From: Chimonanthus salicifolius
Taxonomy: Eukaryota > Streptophyta > Magnoliopsida > Laurales > Calycanthaceae
Direction of reading: 5' to 3'
NCBI GenBank assembly: GCA_013350335.1
Contig: CM023534.1
Span: 12,429,542-12,493,541 of the forward strand
DNA: 64,000 nucleotides
Every line of letters begins with the position of its first letter. Position 1 is the stretch's first letter. Of the stretch, positions 1-11,623 are shown in pieces. The position numbers and the translations under genes were made by a program. The notes beneath the pieces are model-generated. The model was given only the letters and a program-made list of their open reading frames with translations, was not told the origin of the DNA and searched no databases.

Positions 1-401
1 AGGAGATTACCCGTTGAGCTAAGCTCATGTGGACTAAATTAATGAACTATAATGAATATTAAATTATAAATACGAACTCAAAAACAAATTTGTTGAACAT
101 TGAACTAGGTAACTATGTTATTTACCAATGTGGAGCCATTGCCAAGGATGGTGAAAATCAAACAGGTCTTGAGAGAAAAAGAAAAGCAATCTGTGATTGA
201 TGATTATCCCCCAATTAATAGTACGACGTATTCTATTATAAATATTTTTTTTTTTTGCGTTGGCATCCATTGGATTAATTGTTTAGACTTTATTATGCTT
301 GGTGTAATGGTGCAACTTGGGTCAAGCCTAGGCGAAGCCCACATTAAAAAAACCCAATTTGACTTGGAACTCGAGTTTGGCTCATCTTCAAATCTTAAAA
401 A
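1..401. other. AT-rich intergenic DNA
   Basis: I see no supported gene or repeat boundary here. A 97-codon open frame starting near 115 has no recognisable motif and is taken as chance. Confidence 0.5.
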
Positions 402-889
402 AGGGTAGCGATCTTCTCACGGAAGGTTTATGTAACCAGACACGGAAATTAGTGAATTCTCGATTTTACCCTTTCGTATGAACAGTAAAATCAGACATTT
501 CGTATGAACTGTAAAATTTCAACTAGCCGAGGCGAATTTCGGCTAGCCGATTAACTGTTTATGCAAATTTTTGGCTAGTCGATTTACTGTTCATGCTAAT
601 TTTGGTGAGCGGTTGTTACTGTTTATGGGAATTTCGGCGAGCCGATGTTACTGTTCATGCGAATTTCAGCGAGCCGACTTACTGTTTATGTGAATTTTGG
701 CGAGCCGATTTACTGTTTATGTGAATTTCGGTGAGCCGATTTACTGTTTTTGTGAATTTCAACGAGCCGATTTACTGTTCTTGTGAAGGGTTAGTGAGCC
801 GATTTTATTGTTCATGAGAAGGGTAAAATCGAGAATCCACTATTTCCTTGTCTGGTTACACAAAAAGCCCATGGGATGATCGCTACCCT
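402..889. mobile_element. Foldback/MITE-like element with internal minisatellite
   Basis: The two ends are inverted copies: AGGGTAGCGATC at 402 faces GATCGCTACCCT ending at 889. The match extends inward about 75 bp with gaps, including the GTAACCAGACA and TCGATTTTACCC blocks on both sides. The middle, roughly 500-815, is a degenerate tandem array of about 30-bp units that each read like GCGAGCCGATTTACTGTTTATG. No transposase is present, so it is non-autonomous. The superfamily is uncertain because the flanks are A-runs that hide any target duplication. A decayed relative lies near 37.14-37.43 kb. Confidence 0.75.
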
Positions 890-1768
890 AAAAAAATTAA
901 GCATAATTTAGAATTTTGATTGGGCCAGGCCTATTACATAAAATCTTGAATTTAGTAATTTTGAATTTGAATCATAAATTATAAAACCAAATTTTCTTTA
1001 ATTACTGTTGTGTATAAATATAAAATCTATGTTATACTTTAATGGAATAATCCAAAAAATTATATTTTTAAGGCAAAAATAAACTTGAGCCTAAATAAGC
1101 TTCCCATTATAATTCAGGCTAGTCCTACAAATATAATTTAGGTTGAGTTTGATTTTGACTAATTTAAGTTGAAGTAAGCTAGACATCATTATCTAGCCTT
1201 TTAATTGCAGGGTTGGCCCAAACTTTAGCAGACCTACTTTAGTTGTGATCTTTACTGACTCTAAAATATATTTAAAATAATTTATTAAAATTAGCTTGGG
1301 CTAATAGCAGAGACACTTTCTACTTTTATTATTAAAGACACTCCTATCTATAATTACAAATAAATTATATTGCATAAATAAAAATGCTCTTAATTTCATA
1401 CACAGTTCTGTAACTTTCAAGCAACTCATCTTATAAGGCTTAAATTTCTATAGTGAATATGGGAAATTTATTTCATATATAACGTTGTGTCAGTACCAGA
1501 GCTGATGCGGGTTCTGGTGGATATTAGGTTGTTGTGACGATGAAAAGTCCCGCTTGTTATTATAATAAATTCTGAGTTGTGCATTAGTCCCGTATAGGGA
1601 GAATAAGCGTTCAGAATTCTTACAATAAGGTAAAGTCCATCCTCCTACATTTTCATGTGTTCAAAAACAAAATTATAAGTCTAACTTGATAAATTCCATT
1701 CGATCAAAGCGGATAGTATTACGTTTCGAATTTGTTTGGACCTAAAAAACTAGACCTATATCTTTTCG
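890..1768. other. AT-rich intergenic DNA
   Basis: No gene is supported. Around 1080-1240 the text resembles decayed CCCGACC/GGGTCGG-type plant repeat, but no ends can be drawn. Confidence 0.4.
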
Positions 1769-1934
1769 ATTTGGGATTTGGAATGTCACTAATTCAGAAA
1801 TGGTTGTTTTTCTTATGAATTCAAGCCCCTTATGCAACGTACCTTTTGTCTATTTGGGATTTGGAATGTCACTAATTCAGAAATGGTTGTTTTTCTTATG
1901 AATTCAAGCCCCTTATGCAACGTACCTTTTGTCT
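1769..1934. repeat. Tandem duplication, two 83-bp copies
   Basis: The 83-bp unit beginning ATTTGGGATTTGGAATGTCA at 1769 is repeated from 1852, and the two copies appear identical by eye. Such identity implies a recent duplication or an assembly artefact. No coding content is seen. Confidence 0.9.
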
Positions 1935-2740
1935 ATTTTTAAAATCTATCTCAACTAAAGCCCTTTGATAGCAACTACCAACTCGGAAGTCAGAAAATTA
2001 AGGGTTAGTGTAATAAGATTGAGATTTTATCGGGTAAAATTATCACATAGTTTTCTATAGTTTTATACCTTATATCCTAAACTATAAAAGGATGAAATTC
2101 TTCAAAAGTGCAATACGTTGATTGGATAAATTCGACCTGTTCTATATTATATTATATTAAACCATTTTTATCTAATTACATTAAATTATATTTAATTGAG
2201 CTGTGCGGTTGGATTTGGTTGGACTTGAATAAGTACATGAGGTGGTCTGATTTTTAAAACCGTGCATTTTTTTTTCAAAACTATTATAATTTCTTTTTTT
2301 TCTTTTTCATTTTCTATTAAAAATGTCATTTTTTTTATAGTACTATGATATTTATCTTTAATTTATATTTTGAATATCACGAGTATCTCCTCAAAAATTT
2401 AAAATAATTGTACAAACTTCGTCTATCTTGTGTAGGTCAAACTTAAAATCTAAAAGCCTATTTCTAAAAATTCCAAGCAACTAAATTAAATCCATGCAGT
2501 TCACTTTATCATTTTTTAATAATTTTTATCTGGATAAAATAATATATTTTGCTATTATGATGTCAATCTGCATCACCATTCAAAATGGTTTAAAGTGGTT
2601 TCACTCGATTGTTGAACTTAATTATGATAAAGAATGATTTAATTTTAAAACATTGTACACTTTAATTATTGATTTTAATGTTATTGAAGCTATTAAAAAT
2701 AAAAAATACATAATCATAAAAGTGGAGCTAAATTTGATTT
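1935..2740. other. AT-rich region upstream of the CRWN gene
   Basis: Long A/T runs with no recognisable gene or repeat ends. The 3' part probably merges into the distal promoter of the gene at 3151. Confidence 0.4.
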
Positions 2741-3150
2741 AATGAGTCACGAGTCAAGAGTGGAACGCGACTCAGTTGCTTGAAGGTTGCAGGGACCATA
2801 AAAGAATGGCCGCAACGAAAGGAAAGCCTGCGGTCGTGAAAGAGGGCGATGTTGTTGGGGTGCTCTTTTCTTCTCCCTCGCACTTCAGACATTTCCTTGG
2901 CTGAATCTCTAATAAAAGGGTAGGTTTGCATTTTCCACGGAGTCTGCCACTTTTCACCGTTTGCATCAACGAAACTTTCCTCGGTTTAAATTTCTATGCA
3001 CAATCTAACTTCTTTTTCTTCTTCTTCCCCAAAATTACGTTCTTTTAGACCCCTCACAATCTTCAAATTTCCATCCAAGTCCCTTTAGGTTTTGACAGAA
3101 TCGGATTCTTTCTCTGTTATGTCTCAGAAATTGGCTATTTGGTGCCGGTG
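2741..3150 (+). promoter_or_regulatory. Probable promoter and 5' leader of the CRWN gene
   Basis: Base composition becomes less AT-rich and a pyrimidine-rich stretch (about 3008-3030) precedes the start codon, as in many TATA-less plant housekeeping promoters. I could not identify a convincing TATA box. The leader holds a short upstream ORF (3119-3151). The transcription start is not visible from sequence. Confidence 0.45.
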
Positions 3151-3151
3151 A
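3119..3151 (+). CDS. Upstream ORF of 10 codons overlapping the CRWN start
   Basis: The ATG at 3119 opens a 10-residue frame (MSQKLAIWCR). Its TGA at 3149-3151 shares its last base with the main ATG at 3151, forming TGATG. This geometry is known to permit termination-reinitiation, so the uORF could tune translation of the lamina protein. It matters only if transcription starts upstream of 3119, which I cannot show. Confidence 0.5.
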   Translation: MSQKLAIWCR

Positions 3152-3450
3152 TGTTTACGCCGCAACGCAAGGGGTTTCCTGGCTGGTCAATTTCACCACG
3201 GGCCGATGGAAAGAGGAATTTTGGTGGCAATGGGTCGCTTTCGCTGAGTCAAAAAGGAAAGGGCGTCGCTGGCTTTGAAGAGTTGCCACCGCCACTGGCT
3301 TCTTTAGGACGGAGTGGGCTGAACGTGGATAGTGACAACGATTTGGAGGTCTGGCAGAGATTCCGGGAAGAGGGGCTGTTAGATGAGGCGGCATTGGAGA
3401 AGAAAGATAAGGAGGCACTAGTCCAGCGGATATCAAATCTTGAACAGAAT
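3151..3450 (+). CDS. CRWN exon 1
   Basis: Encodes residues 1-100, with the conserved MFTPQRKG head and the motif [16 protein letters not shown]. It ends in phase 0 at AAT before the donor GTGAGT at 3451. Confidence 0.92.
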
Positions 3451-6400
3451 GTGAGTGAAAGAAGCCATTTCTTGATTTTCCTGTGTGTGTGTGTGTGTGT
3501 GCCTCTCTGTCTGTCTCTCAGTAGTTTAGCGGAGTTGGTTAGTTTGAACATAGGTGCAATTCTTTGGGGAGTTTGTATAGTGAATACCATTTTAACAAAA
3601 AAAATAAAATGGTTAAGCCCAATTCCTTTTTTAATTAGAAAGTAGTTGCTTTCTGAGAAATGCAGCCCAGGTTGTTCGAATGAGCCTGAAATCTGTAATT
3701 CTGTATTGTTGAAATTCCAGGACTTTGGATTTCCATGAATGTGCAGACCGTCGCACTCCTTGGTTTTGCAGAGATTCTGGGACTGTTAAGCCAAAAAAAA
3801 ATGCATTGATTTCTTGTAAATGGCATCCATATCACCAAATAGCCCAACTTTGTTTATGGGAATGTGTTCCTGTGAAAACTCATATTCCTATTTATGTAAA
3901 ATTTCTAGTTACCCTTTTTTCTTTGCTGTTTCAGTGAGTGATATTTATGGGAATCATGTGTAGTTTTGTTGTTTCATCACAATCTAACAACAACAACAAG
4001 AACAATAATAATAATAATAATATAGTAATAATGATAATATTATTATTGATGATGAACCATCCCATTTATTTTGGGATTGGCTTTTTGACTTCCACTTCTC
4101 TATTTGACCTTATCATAAACTATAATATCTGTCACTCCACCATTTGTTATGTCTTTCTTTATCCCTTCTTTTCATGTCTTCGGTAGTTTATCCCTCCTCG
4201 TATTTGTAACTTGTAACCTTTCAATTCTACATATTGGGGCTGTGTCCGGTCCTCTACTCACGTTCAAACTATTGCAAATGAGTTTCTCTCCACCTGTCCT
4301 CTTTTGGGGATATTTTTAAATTGTCTCTAATATGGACATTTCTTACTCTATTTTTCAAAGTTAAGCCACTAATCCAGGGTAACACGTGCACCTCTGTCAT
4401 TCTAACTTTGTCCTATTGTCTTTTGTTCATTGCCCAATACTCCACTCCGTAGAGCATTGCGGGTTGATAATTGTTTTATAAAATCGTCCTTTAAGGCGAT
4501 GTGGGACTCTCTTATTACACAAAAGACCACTAGCTTGTATACATTTTGCCAACCTAGCTCCCATCTTGTTAGCTACATCTAGGTCCAATCCTCCAAGAGA
4601 TTCTACCATAGACCTCAAGTATTTAAACTTACGACAGTGCAGTACCAAGTTAATTCCAATAATCACAATCTAATAATCACATCATAATTAGCTTAAAACC
4701 GTCCAATAAAATGGATCACACTTGATAAATTGACCCTGCTTCCTGATCTTATAGAAAGAAAAGTTTCTAAGTGCCACCCTTCAACATCTTTACCCTTAGA
4801 CCATGGGGACTCACTACTTTCTGACTTGGGGATATCTTGCGTTTATTTCTGTCTTTTGATGTGTTTTACAAGATCCTTACACCTGTAATCTGGATCACTT
4901 CAATTAATTAGTGTAAATTGTATGGACAATGCGTAGAGTTGTTGAAAAATGCAAAAGTTCTTCATTACGTGACCTTCTTGGATCTTTAAGCAAATATTAC
5001 ATTGCATATGATGAAGTTTTATGCTTGCTCCTTGTTTGATTTTTAAAGCAAATATAACATTGCACATGATAGAGTTGAAAAACTTTAGTTTGTAAATGAT
5101 AACTGTCTTGTTGTTCGCCTAATTGAAAGCTTCTCATCCTTGTATTCTCATATCCTGTACTAAAGTGACTAAAATTAGCTATTAGTGAGCTTTTGCTCTT
5201 AGTGATTAATCTATCCCCTCCTTTCCTTATTTCTCGTAAATAGATTGATTTATGAACTACCTGTTCATCCTTTACTCATCCTCCTTTTATCTTATCCATT
5301 GGTAGATAGGGCCATCTCCTTTCTAAAGAAAGCGTTGCCTTGATGAATAAGTTGGAGAAGAAGCGAATGGTCAATGTAAGAAAGATCACAACTGTTATTC
5401 ATTCATCACCACTACTCATCTTCTTTAGCAAGTAGGAAAAGAAGAGGGAGCTAGAAAGCTGAAAGGATTGAAACTACTTGAATGAAAGATAATCACGAGA
5501 GCACATTATTAGTGATTCCTAATGGAGACTAGGTCATTAAAAAATCTCTAGTAAAGCAAGGAAGGAGATGGAGAATAAGAAGGCTAGCTAGCAACATTCG
5601 AGAGAGAGAGAGAGAGAGAGGAGGGGGGGTGGTTAGCAGCGCTGTGCTCGAGCTTCCCTCCTCCGTCATAAAAAAGAAAAGAATAAGAAGGCTATCTAGC
5701 AACGACAATAGTCTTTGGAAGGAAGTGGCACAAAGAATCCACTCTAGTAATGGATCACCTCTCCCTCTGTTGCCCAGCTCTATTTCCATCGTTTGCCTCC
5801 CCACCTAGTGCCCAAAGCCATTTTTGTTCATCTTTGTCCAGCTCCTTGAAATGATGTTCATTTCTGTTCATTGCCAATTTGTTGTTGTGCTGTAGCCATC
5901 GCTCCTGCTACCGATGCCATTATCACTCATGCCAGTTTCTTTTCTCTCTCCGCCTCAGATGTCGAATATGTTTGGTTCTGGTTTCCAACCTCTTCTCACT
6001 CTTGATTCGTGCGATGTACGCCAACGTGTGTTCTTCGTCATCGGTCCCTGTTTCTTCGTCTGTTGGGTGGAATTTGAAGCTTGCCTCTCCCGACTGCTGT
6101 CTTCGGACATGCCCAATCCTCAAGTCCACCTATTCCAATTCCTCCTTCGGCACTGGAGACGTCTCTAGCTGCTATCCACGATGAGACCAGCCCTCAACAT
6201 GAGTTCGTGGTCACGTGTTAGGCTTAGATTGGATCACCGATGCTTCCGCTGCCAACGTCATCTCTGTCTTCTCCTTCCGTTAGACCTCCTGAGAAATCCT
6301 TTGCAGATGCAATCGACTTTCCATTGGAGAGTCAAACCTCCCTTACTAGCCTCATCAAACACCCAACTGCAACTCACCATTGTCAGCTTCTAGAATCATG

Positions 6401-9400
6401 CCCAACGGTCTTTTTTCCCTCTCCCTGTCTGTGACGTTGTATAAGCTCACCTCTTTTGCACCGATCGGGAGATCCTACTCTCTTCTACTCTCAAAAACAT
6501 GTTTCCTTTCCCTTTTTATCGACCTTCTCCCTTTTTCCCTCATCTCACGTGTTGAGTGCTGCGCTTGTGCAACCTTGCAGTAGTGAGCCTTCTTCTCTTG
6601 GGCCTGCTTCAGCCCATCCTTGTGACCCATTGTAGGATGGTTCTTTTGGACTTCTCCTCAGCCAAGCTCTGGATCTCAGCCTTAGCTCGTGGCTTGCTTA
6701 GGCCCAATTATCGAGCCTAACCCCAGATCCTTTATCTCCCCCTCTCCCCCTATCAAGCCCAAGTTCCCAAGACTTATCCACCCTATCCCAACAGGCAGAT
6801 TTATCCTTGACAAGCCAGATCTGAGAATTTAGGATTCGATGAACTTTAAAATTCTATTCCTTTTTGTCTCCTGTCCTAGTTGGGTTCGGGTGTTAGTTTG
6901 GTTATTTTCTTTTGCTCTTTGTACCTGCATCTTTGGTGCTTTTTTTCTATTAATATAATTACCATTTCACAAAAAAAAGAAGTAACAATAGTCTTTGATC
7001 ATTGTTGGAGCTTGATGAAGCAACATATGGGTGCTAACACCTTTTTTTTTTGTGTTAAATGTGATAGCTGTAATTTTATAAGATATAGGCAGAAGGTTTG
7101 CTCGAACAACAATACAAGTAGACCATTCAAAAAACAAAACAACAATACAAATAGAAGCCTAACAAGCCTTTTCAACAACAACAAGAAGAGTTGTAGGATT
7201 CAATTATGGAATTCTAGGCTCTGAAAAGATTGGCCTTTGCACATCCTTGAATTCCTTTAGTGTAACTGTCCAATCGAGGCATATTGACATGGCCAGGTGA
7301 ATGACCTGAGAAGATAAACTAGACTTTTCTTAAAAGATCCGAGTGCTCCTTCTTTCTATATGCCCCATATAGTAGCTGGCCTCTAAATAAGGGCCCAACA
7401 TAGACTAATAGACTCCAAACTATGGAAAAGAGATCCTCATACCTTAAAGGTGAAACTACAATGCAGTTGTTGGAACCTAAAATTTTATAAAAGAGCCATA
7501 AGAAGACATGATCCTAGTTTCTACAAGGTTCATCCAACAAAATCTATAGAAGATCTAAAAAGATTCATGCAAGATTGTGATGGTCTAGACTCAACATGTC
7601 ATGTCAATACGGAGTCCTGGACTTAACGGTCTGATCACGATGATTTGGACCTCATATGGGTTGATTAGATGAAGGTCTGGCAAGATCCATGTTGATTCAG
7701 ATTTTACAGGATTTGATTTATTAGAAGAAACACATGTATAATGCAAAAGTGCCTAAAGAGATGATCAATGACATATCCAAGGTTCAAAAGATGTTAGAGA
7801 AGAAATCAATCCTTGATTGGATAAGTGGATCTAAGCATACAATGTGGCGCCCACCCATGATGTTCATATATGATCATGACTTGAGACCAATTGAGAGATA
7901 CTTCGATGACTTTCTAAACACAACTTATGGATAGTTGATTGACTACGTGGATCAAAAGATAAGATGTGGCCTACCTACGATGATCACATGATCATGACTC
8001 AGATATCATTTCAAAGATCCTTAAATTAGCTTCCTAATGAACTTACGGATCTCAAATCTAAGTCTGGATGAGAAACATATGGTTACAACTTTTGATTTGC
8101 TGAATACATACTAGATCATTCAATTTTTATTCATTTATTATTTTGGGCTCTTAACTTTTTCTCCTTTTGGTATGGATGGATCTACAATAATAAAAATTAA
8201 CTACAAGGATCAAAGCTGCATACTAGTTAGTAAACTAGTAGTTACTAATTTAGTTTTGAAGAACTGAAAACTATGAATATAGAAACTCACATGTTAAAAA
8301 ATGCTTGATTATGTGAACTGGATCCATTAGAAGTAAAAGATGAAGGACTGAAATTGCAAGTTGTTGTAAATTTGGATCTCTACTTCCAAGTATACTCTAC
8401 TATGTAGTTAAACAACAAACATTGGTTATTTATTTTCTTTAATATGATAATCAAATGTGGAAATCATTAATTCGATATTTGAGATCAATATGTACTAGGA
8501 TGCAGTTGTTACAATTTCCTAGTTTGCCACAAGTTTCACGAAACTGGCAAGTGAATCCTTGTCAGTTGTAATGTCCTCAATTATTTTTTTCCAAGTGTTC
8601 ACATCATGCACCATTTCCTTCATGGATTGGAATAAGCCTTCATTGATTTTGGCATCATTATCAACCTTTGGATTCAAGTGTAAGACATTGGGATTGAGAA
8701 AGTGCTCGGCTGCATGTAAAGGGCGTTGGAGTTGTTTACTCCACCTTTAATCAATGATGGTCCAAACTGGCTTACATTTGTCTTCTTTTCCATCAATGAG
8801 TCGTGTGACTCGAAGCCCACAATTTTTGTGGTTGCAAAAATGAGCTCTTAACTATGTGTGCCATGGGCTGTTGTCATTATAAAAAAGGTTTGGTTCTATT
8901 CGATTTAGAGTTTTGACTAGAATAACTAAATTAGAGGATTGTTTTTATTTTTACTGTTATTAGCATTAATCATCTATAATATGATAGAAAAGGTCAAGCA
9001 ATGCCAAGAATGACTCTTTTGAACATTATTAATTATTAAAAATAATGATTGATTTGGTTATAAAAAAAAATTAAAATAATTATTGATTACTCGTGACCAG
9101 ATATGATGGGAAAGATTTATTTAGGTTCGTGATTAGACACCACCTAAAATGTTATGCCATTTGTTCTACTTGACAAAAATATCCTTGACTGGAATTGTTT
9201 TTCAAACTTTTCCATGCCAAGGGTGAATGTCAATTTTTGACAATTGTCGATTGAAAAAAAATGGTGTCCCCTCCTGTCAAATTAGGTGACACCCAAATCA
9301 AAACTTTTTATTGTCTATAATTAAATGATTGGTTGTAATTAGAAAGTATTGAAGTTATTCATCATGCAATTGGGTGGCAGGTTCCAACTGGTCCATTAGT

Positions 9401-11578
9401 GGCTCGGACAACCTAGAACAGTGAATGTGTTCACGTTATTCTACTCTTCAGTTTGGGCTAAGTAAAAATTTTAAAAGGGAAACCTGGCATCTGAAATTTG
9501 GGCTAAATAAAAAATTCAGTAGGGAAGACATTGAGTTGAGAACCTTCCATAAAAAAAAACATTGAAGTTGAGAGCCAAAACTTGCAATTTTATTGCATAA
9601 AATGATGAAATTTTGAGTAATTAGCTGTATTTTGCTTTACTAAGAATTCCGTGTCCTTATTGTGATATATTGGATGCAGTCGTATTTGTTGAAGTCATGA
9701 ATCTTGGATCTCCCAAAGGTGGGAAATTAAAAAACAGTCAAGATCTTGCACATAGGAGAGTTTATTACCTTCTCTCCCATAGTCTAGAAGTGCATGATTA
9801 CGGATGATGCCATTCATAGTTCAAAATTGTGCCTATCAATGAAGTTATGAAATATTAAGATAAAGTTCAATAGAGATAGTCTGATCGATGTTATTAGAAA
9901 CCCTAAACAATGGCTATGTTGTCCATTTCCAAAAAAAAAAGGAGAAGAAAAGAAAAAAGCTATGCTGTTTCAGTAATTAGGGACTCATATTTAAATTGAT
10001 TACTCCCACTGTGATCAACTAGCAATCTTCTGTAAGGATCCAAAGATGAGGTTTGATTCGTATTCTAAGCAGATGCATTGATTAGTTTTGAACTGCTCTT
10101 GGACATGTAAAGCCAAGTCCCAGCAGCAGGTCTCTTTGACACGTTGAACTCTTACCTTCTTTGGGGGGGGGGGGGGGGGGGGGGGTTTGTAGTTGTAATA
10201 TAAATTTATGGATGATAAAGCCTATCTAATGATATTGTTCTTATAGGAATTTCAAGACTCTATGCATTTGATATCTGTATTCTCTCATTATTATCATCAT
10301 CAATGATGCCTTGTCCCATTTGTTTGGTGTCAGCTTTTTAGTTCTGCTTTCTATGTAGCCTGGCTTAGAGCTATTTTCCTTGCACAGTCTAATGTCCCAC
10401 TTTAGCTACTTCAATTCCAAGTCTTTGTTCATCTTTCTCTTCTAGTTTTAGAGTCATCACCATTATTGGGTCTTATCCCTTAATTTTAGAGTCTAATTGT
10501 GATTTCAATCATTGGTGTCATCTTTGGTATTTAGGTCTCTTAATCACTGTGCATATTTGTTGTACAGTGATGCTATGTACTAGGGAAATAATCTAGTTTG
10601 GCAATGCAGCACCTTAGTGGGGTGGAGGCCTTGTGAAGCTCACTTGGATACATGATATTTCATGGTGGCAGTGGGATGTGAAGGGGGACTATCGATTTGG
10701 GTTGGCTGAAATCTTAATGTGGCATAGTGAAAACCATTCAACTGGGTGAAATCCACAAATTCTGAACCAATAATACCCCCGTCACTTCTCCTCTCCCTCC
10801 ATGATTGTCCAAGTGGTCCCTGCAAGGGATAGCACACCACAATTTCCTGTGGCATTACAGTGGATCATTCTTTTTCATTTTATTATTTAATTCGTTCATA
10901 TATTTCCTATGATGTAACTGTGTGTCTTGTTGGTTTCAATGATTATTCGACTGAGCAGCTTTACGAATATCAACACAATATGGGCCTTTTGTTGATTGAG
11001 AAGAAAGAGTGGACCTCTAAACGTGAAGTGCTCAGGCAAGCATTAGCAGCTACGGATGAGATCCTAAAACGAGAACAGGCTGCACACATTATTGCCATTT
11101 CAGAAGTAGAGAAGCGGGAAGAAAATTTAAGGCATGCTTTGGGGGTGGAGAAACAGTGTGTTGCTGATGTATGAAATCTTTGCTTACTTTTGTCCTTCCT
11201 CCCATCGTCTTTACTTCTATTCATAATGACTGTTATCTTGTCCTTTTTTTAGATGTTGTTTTTGTTTCCATGCCTTTATAAGGAGAGTTCTTTGCATTGT
11301 CACATTCTAGTTCACCAAGCATTTTGGATGTTATCTTTTGCATTCAAGAATCGTCATGAGAATATTGAGTTCTAACCTTAAGTCAGCTTTGAGTGGTCCT
11401 TTGTCAAGTGGACTAGGCATTTTATTGCCTTTGGGATTTCAGGATCAGCTCATTCAACTCCTTTTCTTTTATTTTCTCTGGTTTTGATATTCTGTGGATT
11501 TGTCCTCTCTCGGGGGGATTTAGATAAGTCACAAGCTAATCCTTTTGAGTCATAGGATAATTAGTGAAGTTTAATGGG

Positions 11579-11623
<45 letters not shown>

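Noticed and set aside
477..815. CRISPR-like array
   Set aside because: The repeats are degenerate, contiguous units without unique spacers, inside a eukaryotic foldback transposon.
2728..2969. Two overlapping minus-strand open frames upstream of CRWN
   Set aside because: No motif, no promoter or splice support; they lie in the GC-richer CRWN promoter zone where open frames arise by chance.
7734..7934. 66-codon frame in CRWN intron 1
   Set aside because: No recognised domain, AT-rich surroundings and neighbouring duplicated words suggest decayed repeat rather than a gene.
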